A DNA stretch of 27,720 nucleotides from positions 1-27,720 of the IMG/VR virus record IMGVR_UViG_3300049847_000137; one strand, 5' to 3'. This document shows, piece by piece, positions 5,611 to 15,164 of the stretch. The position numbers and the translations under genes were made by a program. The notes below the pieces were generated by a model, which saw only the letters and a list, made by a program, of their open reading frames with translations, searched no databases and was not told where the DNA came from. This DNA comes from a virus. Position 1 is the first letter of the stretch. The number at the start of each line of letters is the position of its first letter.

Positions 5611-8600
5611 CGCATGATTTCCATCACAGACAATCGGCCGCTTGCGATTTGATAATAGATCAACTGTGTCGACTGCATCGTCCATTGGATGGCAATCGAT
5701 CCGCTCAACGTGTTGGGCAACAACGCCATCGCCGCGAATTCTATTTCCCACCCGCTGGAAGCTGCCACCGGGTGAGTCGAATAAGAAAATAATTTCGTCT
5801 CGACCGTCACACCGTTGACTTCCAAGGTCACATTGCCTTGAACGGCAACAGGCAACGGAGAACCTCCCCACACCGCATTGTTGATCTTGACCGTCGCCAA
5901 AATCATCAACGTCGATGGGTATTGGCTCGTACCGTGCAAGGTGAGTGTCAGCCCGAACGGGGCGCCGTAGCCGGGCGGTGATCCCTTTACATCGGCGGAA
6001 TAGCTGATCGCGTTGTTGGCAATTTTTAGGCGCGTGACTTGCAAGTCCTGAATGTTCGCCTCGGTCACCGCCAGCGCGCCGATCACGCCGGACGCAGCGG
6101 TGATGGTGCCGGCGGCTAATTTGTCGGCAGTGATGGTTCCGGCGGCGATTTTGTCCGCGGTGATGGTGCCGGCCGAGATTGACCGGCCAACAATCGTGCC
6201 ATCGATAATCAGATTTCCATTGAGCCCGAGCGCGGTCGATCCATTCACCGTGCCCAGCGCAAGTACCGGTGTTGGCGTGCCGCTGCCGTCCGGCTTCACG
6301 ATCAAAAACTTGTCGGCCAGGATGATGAAGGTGCCGGTGGTGCCGTCCTGCAACAGCTCATACCCGGTGACACGCCCGTTCACATCGACCTTGACGCCGT
6401 AGCGGGCTTCGAGGTTGCCCAGCCGACTTACCGATGCCGCCGCGCTTGTTTTCACTGCTGCGTAATCGCCACTGTCCAGCCGCGCCGATACCGTGGATAT
6501 GCTGCCGGCGTTGACCGAATCCTGAAATGCGCGCGTCGATGCCTCGGATGCGATGGCGCTGGTGTTGCCATTGACAGTCGATGTTAGGGCGGTGACTGAA
6601 TTTGCAATGGCGGTGTCGGCATTGGCGCGCGTAGTGACCTCGGTGGCGAGCGATGCCTGCGTGATGTACAGGCTGTTCTCGGTCGAATAGATCGACGCGG
6701 GCAAAGCGCCGGCTTCCAACTTTGGTTGGCGCACACCGACGTACGTGACATTCGTGCCGTAGAAGTAGGTTATCGGCAAACAGTAAGCAGCAGTCGCCGG
6801 CGCGACGGCGGAAGCACTCAACGCCAAGCGAACCGCTGGGTCACCAAACGGTGTTGGGGCGTTGTAGTTCCCCGTCACGATTGACGATCCACTGCCAAGA
6901 TATGCGAATGACGAATTGTAGAATGCGATCTCTGTATGGATCGTGACGCCGGTCGCTGAAATCGCAGCATCAATGGCGAAGCTATAGGTTTTCCCGAAGG
7001 ATACCGGAATGTAATCTGAACAATACGCGTGACCGCCTTGGCTTAATTCAAACGCATCGTCGGTCGCGTTCCGATCAAAAACTTTTCCAAAATCGCGGTC
7101 ATAGCGGTAGTTCAGCGCGAGCGTTGCATGCGATACCCAATTGTGATCAACATCCGGCACCAGATTCGCACGCGCACTGATCCGTGCCTGCACGGTATCC
7201 ACGCGGGTACCAAGGGCGCCATCAGCGTTGGCGCGCGCGGTGGCCTCAGAGGTGACGAGGCCGGCGGCGGTGGTGGCGTTGCTCGATACCGTGGCGCTCA
7301 GGTTCGATATGGATGTCGACAGCGCGCCATCGGCTGTTGAGCGCGCCGACCGTTCGTCATAGATCAGTCCGCTGGTGATGTTCGCCAGTGTCGCGCTTGC
7401 CGGATCAGCCATGCCGACCAGCTTGGTCGAGATCGCTTGCCGGCTCGCGGCCTCGGCAGCGTCGCCATCCGCGCGCGCGATCAGTTCCGCCGCCAGTTGC
7501 GCGCTTGATGCGCCCGGCGATGGCCTGCCGATGGCGATCCAATCGTACTCGATGTAATTGCTGTTATCGATGCCGGAGTACATTTGCAACAGGAGAACGG
7601 TGATGTTACCCGTCCACGCCATGTTGACGGTCACCACCGCGATGCCGTTCGCATCGTACGTCGGCGCGGAAATGGTCATGCTGGCGTTGGCGTCCAGCCA
7701 TCCGATATAGCCAAAAAATGTGGGATTCCCCACCTTGCGCATGCGAAATTTTATTTGCGTGTACTTGCTCGAACTCAGCGCGGCGAATGACGGGCTCTGA
7801 ATGTACGGATTCGCGCCGTTCGGTGGCCGTATCCATCCGGCACTCGCGGTCGGCGTGCCGGAATTGCTGGTGAACCCTTCAACGCCGGAGTCAAAATACC
7901 AAATCTGACCATAGTCGAACTGTTCGCCGGCGCCAGCGCTCATCAGGGTGATTTGCTGTGATAGCGCATCATCCGATGTCGCTCGTGCTACACGCTCGCT
8001 GTAAAGCAATCCTTCGGTGACCGAGGCAACGCTGGTACCGGTGTAGGTACCGCGCATTTGCGCTGCGAGCGTGGTGCGTAGCCCTGCTTCGGACGTGTCG
8101 GCGTCGGCCCGTGCCTGCGCCTCGGTGGATACCGCCGCAGATACCGTGGCAATCGAATTACTCAAACCCGTGTCCGCTGCTGTGTAGGCCGCCGTCACGG
8201 TGGTGATCTGACTGGCAAGGGAACTGTCGGCCGCGCTGCGCGTGTTGGCCTCGCTGGTGACGGCCGCGCCGCGTGCGTTGGCTTCAGTAATCACGGCGGC
8301 CGCGCGCGCATCCGCCTCTGCCTGCACAGCGTTGATGCGGTTGGTGGCCTCGGCCGACACCGCGGAGGCGCGCGCGCTGGCCTCGGCTGCGATCCGCGCG
8401 TTGACGGAATTACCGCCCGACCCTTCGACTAGCGATATCGTCCCGGCCAGGTCGGTGGTCAGTTGGCTCGTGCCAATGGCGCCGGTGAGTTGCGTCAGCA
8501 TCGCAGAGGTATCGGTCGATGGCACGCCCGAGACGCCCGCCGTGGCCGATGCCGGGTAGTAGGCACCATAGTTGCGCGAGGTGTCGCGCAGCCGCACCCA

Positions 8601-10571
8601 GTAATACCACTGCTGGCCCGGCGTCAGCCCGATGTGGTGATAGACGTTGTCCGGCCACGGCACGACCGCGATGCGCGTCGCGTTGGCGCGCTGGTTGGTA
8701 TTCGACGCGAGGATTTCGACGAATTCCAGATCGTTGCGAGACCCGCCGTTGATGGTCCAGGTCAGATTGACGCTGAATAATCCCGCCGTCGCGGTCAGCA
8801 CGGTCGCCGCCGGCGGCGCGCTGGTTTGGCCCGTGGCGACGTGACCCGATGCGGTAAGCGCCGCGGCGGATCGGCTGATATCGGTGAGTGTGTACACCTC
8901 GATCTCGTACTGATCGCCCACCGACACCGGTTGCAGCGTGATGGTGGGATCGGTAACGATCTGCGTTTGCCACACAGTCGCGCCCTGGATGCGATAGCGC
9001 ACTTCCCAGCCGCTGGTAAAGGGGTAACCGCTGGGAGTCCAGCTCGCGATGATCCTGGGCATCACAGTGCCATCGTCAAGCACTTTCGGCGAGTCGGTCA
9101 GCACCAAATTGGTTGGCGGCGTGACCGCAAACGGGTTAGGCAGACTGGTTTTTGGCGCGTCCGGCACCACCACGATCTCGCCGGTCGTCATGTTGTAGAC
9201 GTTGGAATCGGTTTCCCGAAGCGAAAGATCGACGCCCATGATCGGCACGCCGTTTTTCCCGGTCTCAAACAAAAGCGTTGACGTCACCACCTCAAAAGGC
9301 TTTGATACCCATCCGAGCATCGGGAACGACACCATGACCACGTTCCCGGCGCGCACCCGGTAATTGTTGAATTTCCCTTTCCATTCAACGGTGATCTGCC
9401 GGCGCGTGCGTTCTAACTCCACCTTGGCGATGCGCTGCGCCGTCGACGCGTATTTCGTGAACGGAAGTTCCAATTCATGGAACTGCACTTCGCCGTTGTC
9501 CTCGGCAACGTACGCCGCTTTGGATACCGGCGGGAAGTCGGTCGCCTGCCACAGGTTGGCCTCGCTGACGTAGATACCCTTCACCGTGTTGCAGGAATCG
9601 GCCGCCGACAAGGTCGGCGTGATCGACGGAATGCCGCGGCAGTCGTCTTCAGTAAGTGTCACGGTGGGTATTCTGTAGGCTGCCGTCTCTACAAAAAACT
9701 CGCCGCCGATGTAACGGCAAGCCCCTCCGTTCGCCGTCAACAGCCTGCTGAGTTTGTCGCCGGGATTGCTGTCGATCAGGAAACCGCCATCGCAGGTATA
9801 GCGCTTTTGCCCATCGACCACTTCGTCGTCTATATTGGCAGATGCGATCAGCGCGCTTTCGTTGATTTCGTCGGCGTAGTCGGCTTCGATGCCGCCGCGC
9901 AAATCGCAAACGAAATCGGCTTGACACAGGCTGGCGTTGTTACTCCATACCGAGTGCCCGAGGCGCGGGTCATAGACCTTTTTACCCTTGATCACCGCGG
10001 TGATGTTTGGAAGTCCCTGCGGGAATATCGCGCGGCTGGGCGCAAGGCGCACATATATTTTCGTGCGCCCAGTTTGCCGGTGCGCGTCCGTCCACTTGCC
10101 TTCGGATTCGGCTACCAGTTCAGAAAACGGCTGGCCTGATTCATCACCCAAGGACTTGCGCACGCGCGCGGTGGTCGCGTATTTTCCAATGACGTTGCCG
10201 TTTTGGTCGAACTCCAACAAGTCCTCATTGAAATAGATCGACTCGATCTCTTGCGACACGTGGCCGGCGAAGGTGATGATCATGTGCAGATTATTGTCTG
10301 CTGCGGACTCATGCGCAAAGGTGAGTACACCGCCAACGCGTGTGCGGCCGTAGATGTACTGCCAATTAGATATGGCCTGCCGGACGGTAGTCAGTGATTC
10401 GCCGACTTGCTGTACAAAGGACGGCGCACCGATATCGCCGCCGCTGCTCTTTTTACTGAATGCGGCGCGGAATGCGAACGACACCACGAATGCCGCGATT
10501 GTTGCGATAAGGGCACCGGCCTCGGCAAAAACAATCGCATAGACAATCGCGTAGATCAGCGAATAGGGCAT
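5607..10571 (-). CDS. J-like tail tip / central fibre protein (host specificity)
   Basis: This 1654-residue protein has the layout of lambda gpJ-type tip proteins. It has a hydrophobic N-terminus (3-35), a long hub region with the WQYIYGRTRVGG motif, and two fibronectin-III-like domains (about 485-680). Ala-rich repeats of the AEASARAAAV type follow (about 724-830), probably trimeric coiled coil. Two beta-rich domains resembling jelly-roll sugar binders come next (about 884-1016 and 1136-1301). A region with repeated GTITADKIAAGTITADKL (about 1468-1490), as in DUF1983-type ends, precedes a final beta domain. It forms the distal tail tip and probably binds the receptor. GGAAGG lies upstream of ATG 10571. 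Confidence 0.9.
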   Translation of the reverse strand: MPYSLIYAIVYAIVFAEAGALIATIAAFVVSFAFRAAFSKKSSGGDIGAPSFVQQVGESLTTVRQAISNWQYIYGRTRVGGVLTFAHESAADNNLHMIITFAGHVSQEIESIYFNEDLLEFDQNGNVIGKYATTARVRKSLGDESGQPFSELVAESEGKWTDAHRQTGRTKIYVRLAPSRAIFPQGLPNITAVIKGKKVYDPRLGHSVWSNNASLCQADFVCDLRGGIEADYADEINESALIASANIDDEVVDGQKRYTCDGGFLIDSNPGDKLSRLLTANGGACRYIGGEFFVETAAYRIPTVTLTEDDCRGIPSITPTLSAADSCNTVKGIYVSEANLWQATDFPPVSKAAYVAEDNGEVQFHELELPFTKYASTAQRIAKVELERTRRQITVEWKGKFNNYRVRAGNVVMVSFPMLGWVSKPFEVVTSTLLFETGKNGVPIMGVDLSLRETDSNVYNMTTGEIVVVPDAPKTSLPNPFAVTPPTNLVLTDSPKVLDDGTVMPRIIASWTPSGYPFTSGWEVRYRIQGATVWQTQIVTDPTITLQPVSVGDQYEIEVYTLTDISRSAAALTASGHVATGQTSAPPAATVLTATAGLFSVNLTWTINGGSRNDLEFVEILASNTNQRANATRIAVVPWPDNVYHHIGLTPGQQWYYWVRLRDTSRNYGAYYPASATAGVSGVPSTDTSAMLTQLTGAIGTSQLTTDLAGTISLVEGSGGNSVNARIAAEASARASAVSAEATNRINAVQAEADARAAAVITEANARGAAVTSEANTRSAADSSLASQITTVTAAYTAADTGLSNSIATVSAAVSTEAQARADADTSEAGLRTTLAAQMRGTYTGTSVASVTEGLLYSERVARATSDDALSQQITLMSAGAGEQFDYGQIWYFDSGVEGFTSNSGTPTASAGWIRPPNGANPYIQSPSFAALSSSKYTQIKFRMRKVGNPTFFGYIGWLDANASMTISAPTYDANGIAVVTVNMAWTGNITVLLLQMYSGIDNSNYIEYDWIAIGRPSPGASSAQLAAELIARADGDAAEAASRQAISTKLVGMADPASATLANITSGLIYDERSARSTADGALSTSISNLSATVSSNATTAAGLVTSEATARANADGALGTRVDTVQARISARANLVPDVDHNWVSHATLALNYRYDRDFGKVFDRNATDDAFELSQGGHAYCSDYIPVSFGKTYSFAIDAAISATGVTIHTEIAFYNSSFAYLGSGSSIVTGNYNAPTPFGDPAVRLALSASAVAPATAAYCLPITYFYGTNVTYVGVRQPKLEAGALPASIYSTENSLYITQASLATEVTTRANADTAIANSVTALTSTVNGNTSAIASEASTRAFQDSVNAGSISTVSARLDSGDYAAVKTSAAASVSRLGNLEARYGVKVDVNGRVTGYELLQDGTTGTFIILADKFLIVKPDGSGTPTPVLALGTVNGSTALGLNGNLIIDGTIVGRSISAGTITADKIAAGTITADKLAAGTITAASGVIGALAVTEANIQDLQVTRLKIANNAISYSADVKGSPPGYGAPFGLTLTLHGTSQYPSTLMILATVKINNAVWGGSPLPVAVQGNVTLEVNGVTVETKLFSYSTHPVAASSGWEIEFAAMALLPNTLSGSIAIQWTMQSTQLIYYQIASGRLSVMEIMR

Positions 10572-10572
10572 T

Positions 10573-10980
10573 TCAATCGACCTTCCATGCGCATTCGCAT
10601 TTCAGCGTTGGTACGTATTTCAATCCGTCTTTTTGTAGCCCGGCTGTCCACTCGCCGACGCATATGCCAAGGTGACGTTCGCCAACATCATCCACAATGC
10701 AGCAGATGTCACCGCGTCGCGCGAACTTCACCGAGATCGACGGCGAACCAAAAAACCAATCACCCGCGGCAATGAATGTCGAGCCAAACTGTGCCATTTT
10801 TTTCAAGGCTTGCTTGCTAGTCTTGTAGCCGGCGAATTCGGGCCAGCGATCCACGCCTGTCATGACCTCGATGGCTTGGCAGGCGAGATGAAAGCAGTCG
10901 TGCTCCCCGATCACGTAGGGCTTGTGGCGCGCGGCTTCCAGCAAATCAGCCAGGCGGGATTCCCACAATTCAATTCTCAT
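10573..10980 (-). CDS. NlpC/P60-like tail protein (DUF6950 type)
   Basis: This 135-residue protein starts at ATG 10980, which overlaps the preceding stop as ATGA; an upstream GTG at 10992 is less likely. The N-terminal pattern WESRLADLLEAA followed by EHDC (C29) and a helix, and the later ERHLGIC with H103, fit the permuted NlpC/P60-like proteins encoded just before J in many siphophages. C29 and H103 could form the catalytic pair of a peptidoglycan endopeptidase, or the protein could be a structural derivative. The family is lambda gpK-like by position. It probably sits in the tail tip and helps cell-wall passage. Confidence 0.78.
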   Translation of the reverse strand: MRIELWESRLADLLEAARHKPYVIGEHDCFHLACQAIEVMTGVDRWPEFAGYKTSKQALKKMAQFGSTFIAAGDWFFGSPSISVKFARRGDICCIVDDVGERHLGICVGEWTAGLQKDGLKYVPTLKCECAWKVD

Positions 10981-11540
10981 CGTGTGCCCCACTTGAATGT
11001 GATGTCCTGCAACGCCGGCACGTAGTCAAATCCGAGGTCGTTCGGGTAATCAAGTTTTTGGTCTTCGCTGGTGTAGCGCCGGACTTTGGTTTTTTTGGCG
11101 GTGATCAGCCGCGATTCGTAGCCGATCGAGATCACCGTGTTTACCGGATCGGGGATGATGTTCGGCCGGTCGGCCCGACCCTTGAAGCATTTGTACGGCG
11201 CATCGAGCATGTTGCCGGCGTCGTCGATCAGCGCCAGCCACACCGTGCCGGGTAGCCCGCGGCGAACCTGTTCCAGCGCGACGGATACCAGCTCAGAAAG
11301 TTGACCGTTGACAGAGATGCTGAAGTTCACCGCCTCGATGCCGGAAACCTCCTGCATGCTTGAGATTCGCAGTATGCCGCCGTCACCCGTCCATTCGTGG
11401 CCGTTCCAGTCGATGCGCCCGGTACCGGTGAACAGACGCGATGTCCCACCGGCGAATTCGCACTCAATAAAAAATAGTGGCTTGACGTGGCCGGTGGATA
11501 TGGCCGACACCATGCCCGCCGGCAGTGCGCGATCAGTCAT
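10977..11540 (-). CDS. Minor tail / baseplate protein
   Basis: This 187-residue protein starts at ATG 11540, overlapping the stop of the upstream tail gene as ATGA; the 28-residue upstream extension lies inside that gene. It is beta-rich, with segments such as PLFFIECEFAGG, WNGHEWTGDGGILRI and ISSMQEVSGIEA. These are typical of the conserved tail-tip protein found between the distal tail protein and the NlpC-like protein in many siphophages (DUF2163-like or lambda gpL-like by position). The C-terminal end contains YDYVPALQ-like residues and ends KWGTR. It is probably part of the tip hub. Confidence 0.72.
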   Translation of the reverse strand: MTDRALPAGMVSAISTGHVKPLFFIECEFAGGTSRLFTGTGRIDWNGHEWTGDGGILRISSMQEVSGIEAVNFSISVNGQLSELVSVALEQVRRGLPGTVWLALIDDAGNMLDAPYKCFKGRADRPNIIPDPVNTVISIGYESRLITAKKTKVRRYTSEDQKLDYPNDLGFDYVPALQDITFKWGTR

Positions 11541-12157
11541 AGCGCCTCGATTGCTGAAAAGTTCATGGTGTAAATCTGCCCCGAGGATTGAGAGTACCCG
11601 CGGTCGTTGCCGGCCAGCCGCCACACGCCGACGGTGTTACGCACGATGACATCCTGATTGTCGGCGAGGAATGTGCGCGGGCCTGGCCACAGATCTAGCG
11701 TGACTTCGCCCGAGCTGTTGGAATCGACGTTGGTCAGACAACGGTGCAGGCGCGAATTCATGCCCGTGCCGAACTGCACCCAGTCGCCGGCCTTTAGCCA
11801 ATTGGCGACGTTCGGCGTGCAACCATCGATCAGGATCGACGCGCCTTTCTGGTTGGCGCCTTTGACCAATGGCGTGCCGGTGGCGGCGCCGGCCGGGTTG
11901 CGGTTGATCACATCGCCGAGAAGGAACGTGCCGTACTGCCCGCGTAGCGACGCAAGGAACGCGATCCAGTCGTTCGCCTGCGGTTGGATCATGGGAATCA
12001 AGGACACGTCCACTTCCCAGCGCTTGCCGGCGTGCTCTTGCGTTTCGACGCTGAGTGTGTACGGCGATTGGTTCACGCCGATGACATCGACCATCCTGAA
12101 GGCGGTGGATGATATCGCCGCGCGCGCCGGGACGTTCAGAGGATAGGTAATGGTCAT
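11537..12157 (-). CDS. Distal tail / minor tail protein
   Basis: This 206-residue protein starts at ATG 12157, overlapping the tape measure stop by ATGA. It begins with a short beta strand (TITYPLNVP) and contains a central segment (LASLRGQYGTFLLGD) and a later segment (WPGPRTFLADNQDVIV). Both are characteristic of conserved phage tail proteins encoded directly after the tape measure gene, in the position of lambda gpM or distal tail proteins. It likely closes the tail tube and connects it to the tip. No enzymatic motif is seen. Confidence 0.75.
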   Translation of the reverse strand: MTITYPLNVPARAAISSTAFRMVDVIGVNQSPYTLSVETQEHAGKRWEVDVSLIPMIQPQANDWIAFLASLRGQYGTFLLGDVINRNPAGAATGTPLVKGANQKGASILIDGCTPNVANWLKAGDWVQFGTGMNSRLHRCLTNVDSNSSGEVTLDLWPGPRTFLADNQDVIVRNTVGVWRLAGNDRGYSQSSGQIYTMNFSAIEAL

Positions 12158-14844
12158 GCTGCTGCGCCCCTAATTTTGGCCTGCTCCATCACGATGAATG
12201 CGCGTCGCTCGATTGATCCGTTGATCGAATTCACGAATTGTTCAAGCCGTTGTACTGCATCCATCGATGCGCCGCGAAGATCGACGTTGAAGGTGTCGCC
12301 ACCTTTTCCGCCGAAGGCCACATTGTTCGGCGTGATCACGCCTGGGCTCGAACCGATGCGCAGTATTTCCGGCCCTTTTTCACCCACCAGATACGTCGAG
12401 TTTGCCGGGATCGACCCGCCTTCTGCCGCGAATCCAGTCATGCCAGTGATGCCGGCGTCCGTAGGTGCACCGGACGCAGCGCCGCCGCTACTACCGCCGA
12501 AAAAACTCCCTATGATGCTGCCCAAGCTGCTCAACAGGCTGCCAGAGTCAGATTTCTGGAACGATGCCGCGGCTGCCGCCAGTGTCGCGCGCACTTGAAT
12601 ACGGATCAGTTCGGTAATGATGGTGGTGGCGAACGATTTGAAATCGAGTTTTCCCTTGGTGATGAACTGCACGAGCGCATCCTCCATCGACTTGAAAGCG
12701 TTTTCAAAGAACGTCTTCGATTGCGACGCCACGTCGCGTGCCTTGTCGATGTAATTATTCAGCGCGTCATCCATGCCGTTCTTCCAGTCGGCACTTGACG
12801 CTAGCATGTCTTTGGTGCGCTTTTGATAGATGGCGGTTTCCTTTTCGTACACCGCCTTGACACGCGCGAGGTAGTCTTCATAGCGCTGCGGGTCGAATAG
12901 CGCATTTTGCGTATTGCGATGATCCCGCTCGGCTTTCTCCAAAGTTTGCTGGAATTTTTCATCAATCGATTGCTGCCCGGCGGCCGTCGAGCGCGCCAAA
13001 TCGCCCTTGCCGACCCCTTGCTGTTCGATGGCATTGCGCCGCACCAGCGATGCGATGTATTTTTCATCGGCAATCGCGGCCTCGTCGGTGGCCTTGGCAA
13101 TGTTTTTTAATGAGGTGCCCTGATTGATATCGACCACCTCAAGCGCGCGCGCGGCGTCGGCGCGCAATTTCGCCAGTTTGGCGGTGGCTTCGGCGATCTT
13201 GGTCTTGTTCTCGATTTCGTGGATCGCTGCCTTGTCACCGGTGAACTTCTCGGCTTGGAGTCGTGCGATCTGCTGCTTGGAAGCGACCTCTTCATAGTCA
13301 AGATTGGCGCTTATCAAGTCGCGCTTTTGATTGTAGTAGTCGGCCTCGCGCACGATGCCGGCGGCGTGCATGGCTTCGAGAACGCGTTCCCGGTTGGCAT
13401 ACTCATCCTTGATCGCGTCGCCGGTAATCTTGATCTGCGCCAGTTCGTTGGCGAGCGTGGCTTTTGCCAGTTGCTCGGCCAGAGACTCTGCGTTCCCCTT
13501 CGGCCCAGCCCGTTCGCTTTTTGTTGGCCCGCTGTAGACCAAGGCCGGCTTCGGTACCGCTGCCTGCCCGGTACCGCCGACCACGTCGGAGAATTGCCCG
13601 CCGCCCGGTTTGAACGAACTGCCCGCGGCCGATATCGTCCCAGCGGAACGTATTCTTGCAACCATCGTGTCGTACTTGGACTGAATCCCCTCGAACGTCA
13701 CGCGGGCATCATCACCCAGTTGCGAAAATAATTTGATGTCGCCTGATCCCAGCGCCTTGAGCCGTGTGACAAGTACTGTTGCCGCCGTGCTCAGTAGATC
13801 GATTTCCCGGCGCGTCTCAGCGACGAATGCCAGGCTTGCTTTCAGCCCACTCACAAACGAATCCCACGCCGCCCGAAGCGTTTTGACCACGACTGTTTGG
13901 ATATCACCGCCTTCGGTCAATCCAACAAGGTCGTTTTTCAGTTGGTTGTAGGCCGGCAACAAATCGGTCACTAGGCGCTGCCCGATCAGCGTCCATTCCG
14001 CGCGCAGGCGCTTTTGCGCATCGGCGTAGTCGTCCGCGAGTTTGATCTGCTGCTCGGTCAGGCCGGCGTTGGCGCTCAGTCCGCTCGCCAATTCTTTAAG
14101 GAATGGGAGCGACTCCGCGCCAGCCTTGCCGAACAGTGCTACAGCAACGTCTCCCTTGGCGGATGAATCGGCGAATTTATCCATCGCCTCGGCCAGCATC
14201 TGGATTCGCTCAGTTGGAGCGGCTGCCCGCAGCTTGTCGATATTCAGACCAAGCGCCGCCACTGCCGCACCCGCCGCCTTAGACTCATCGTCAACGCCGA
14301 CTAAGTTCTTCGACAGTTTGATTGCCATGCCGCCGACGGCGTCCATGGACACGCCGCCGACCGCCGCAGAAACGCTCAATTGTGAAAGACTGCTCGCGCT
14401 GGCGCCGACCTTCTCTGATAAATCCTGATAGTTGCCAGCGGAGTTGATCAGATTGTTGGCCGCATACAGCACGGCCGCGCCAGCCGCGAGCGCGGCCGTG
14501 GCAATGGAAATCATAGTGGTGCGCAACAGTTGCCCGGCGGCATAGGCTTTGTCATGCGCCTCGACGATACGCAGCGATGAATCAGCCGCTGCAATCTGCG
14601 CATCCGACGCACCGCGCAAGGCCAACTTGTACAACTCGGTTTCGCGCGTGGTCTTGCTGACGGTATCCGCTTGCAGCTTTAGCTTGGCGATGTAGTCTTC
14701 AATCGAACGCGCCGCTTTGACGCTGGTGCCGGCCTGCGTGTCGCCCAAGGTCTGAATCGCTCGCTTCGCGTCTTCGACGCCCGCGCGCACGCCGCGTGCG
14801 TCGGCCACCAGTTCGATGATGCCGCGGCCGATACTGTCGCTCAC
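12154..14844 (-). CDS. Tail tape measure protein
   Basis: This 896-residue protein starts at GTG 14844 with GGGAGA upstream, overlapping the DUF1799 stop as GTGA. The N-terminus is helical, followed by a hydrophobic stretch (about 108-130, ATAALAAGAAVLYAA). Long charged helices make up the middle. The C-terminus has the lambda-family signature region (LDFKSFATTIITELIRIQ) followed by a Gly/Ser-rich stretch and FAEGGSIPANSTYLVGEKGP, typical of tape measure ends. It sets tail length and is ejected ahead of the DNA. By the usual rule of about 0.15 nm per residue, the tail would be roughly 130 nm, which is an inference. Confidence 0.93.
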   Translation of the reverse strand: MSDSIGRGIIELVADARGVRAGVEDAKRAIQTLGDTQAGTSVKAARSIEDYIAKLKLQADTVSKTTRETELYKLALRGASDAQIAAADSSLRIVEAHDKAYAAGQLLRTTMISIATAALAAGAAVLYAANNLINSAGNYQDLSEKVGASASSLSQLSVSAAVGGVSMDAVGGMAIKLSKNLVGVDDESKAAGAAVAALGLNIDKLRAAAPTERIQMLAEAMDKFADSSAKGDVAVALFGKAGAESLPFLKELASGLSANAGLTEQQIKLADDYADAQKRLRAEWTLIGQRLVTDLLPAYNQLKNDLVGLTEGGDIQTVVVKTLRAAWDSFVSGLKASLAFVAETRREIDLLSTAATVLVTRLKALGSGDIKLFSQLGDDARVTFEGIQSKYDTMVARIRSAGTISAAGSSFKPGGGQFSDVVGGTGQAAVPKPALVYSGPTKSERAGPKGNAESLAEQLAKATLANELAQIKITGDAIKDEYANRERVLEAMHAAGIVREADYYNQKRDLISANLDYEEVASKQQIARLQAEKFTGDKAAIHEIENKTKIAEATAKLAKLRADAARALEVVDINQGTSLKNIAKATDEAAIADEKYIASLVRRNAIEQQGVGKGDLARSTAAGQQSIDEKFQQTLEKAERDHRNTQNALFDPQRYEDYLARVKAVYEKETAIYQKRTKDMLASSADWKNGMDDALNNYIDKARDVASQSKTFFENAFKSMEDALVQFITKGKLDFKSFATTIITELIRIQVRATLAAAAASFQKSDSGSLLSSLGSIIGSFFGGSSGGAASGAPTDAGITGMTGFAAEGGSIPANSTYLVGEKGPEILRIGSSPGVITPNNVAFGGKGGDTFNVDLRGASMDAVQRLEQFVNSINGSIERRAFIVMEQAKIRGAAA

Positions 14845-15158
14845 GATTTATTCTCCCGCATGGTTAATAGTGCAGCGTCTTCCATTGTTCGTATCCCATC
14901 GAATACAGCCCGCCGTTCGGTGATGGGCACGCCGTTGGCGCGCATGACGAAAGGCAGTACGGCGTAATCCAGTCCCGTCGGCCCAGCCATGCCGACGCGC
15001 CATTGTGTGCTCATCGAGATAAACACGTTGACGATCATCACGTTGTCCGGCCACACCTCGATGGCCTCGCCGCTGGCTTCGTCCAATGTGAGGCCAAAAC
15101 TGTGCGCCTCCGCCTCGGTGGTGGCCGGCGTGTACAGCGACCGGGCGGAGGCTTCTAG
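14841..15158 (-). CDS. DUF1799 segment: T part of a G-T frameshift fusion
   Basis: This frame encodes a DUF1799-type sequence with the conserved core STQWRVGMAGPTGLDYAVLP. Its only plausible own start is a TTG at 15086, with no clear binding site and with 24 open codons in front of it. Those codons (LEASARSLYTPATTEAEA...) continue in frame back to 15158, exactly at the AAAAAAC heptamer that ends the upstream chaperone gene. It is therefore best read as the C-terminal part (105 residues) of a 208-residue fusion made by -1 frameshifting, like lambda gpG-T. The T part is expected to bind the tape measure protein. It overlaps that gene's GTG start. Confidence 0.85.
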   Translation of the reverse strand, partial: LEASARSLYTPATTEAEAHSFGLTLDEASGEAIEVWPDNVMIVNVFISMSTQWRVGMAGPTGLDYAVLPFVMRANGVPITERRAVFDGIRTMEDAALLTMRENKS

Positions 15159-15164
15159 TTTTTT
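15106..15164 (-). promoter_or_regulatory. Programmed -1 ribosomal frameshift site with stimulatory stem
   Basis: Reading the minus strand, the chaperone gene ends GCA AAA AAC TAG. The heptamer A-AAA-AAC (15164-15158) is a canonical X-XXY-YYZ slippery sequence in the right phase. After a 5-nt spacer (15157-15153) comes GCCTCCGCC (15152-15144), perfectly complementary to GGCGGAGGC (15114-15106). The adjoining CGGT and ACCG extend the stem to about 13 bp with one bulged base and an inner loop of about 20 nt. Slippage bypasses the TAG and enters the DUF1799 frame. Tail chaperone frameshifts are conserved in long-tailed phages. Confidence 0.9.

Noticed and set aside
5425-5871. 148-residue form of the small gene after the tip gene
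   Set aside because: The first 87 codons are the other frame of the tip gene; ATG 5610 overlaps its stop as ATGA.
6052-9573. Plus-strand open frames opposite the tip gene
   Set aside because: They are antisense shadows of a GC-rich gene; their Ala/Ser/Val-rich sequence mirrors the repeats of the real gene.
5607-10571. Diversity-generating retroelement acting on the tip gene
   Set aside because: No reverse transcriptase and no template/variable repeat pair is visible in the window.
14841-15086. Independent DUF1799 gene starting at TTG 15086
   Set aside because: There is no ribosome site, the frame is open further upstream with matching residues, and a slippery heptamer plus stem lies at the junction with the chaperone gene.
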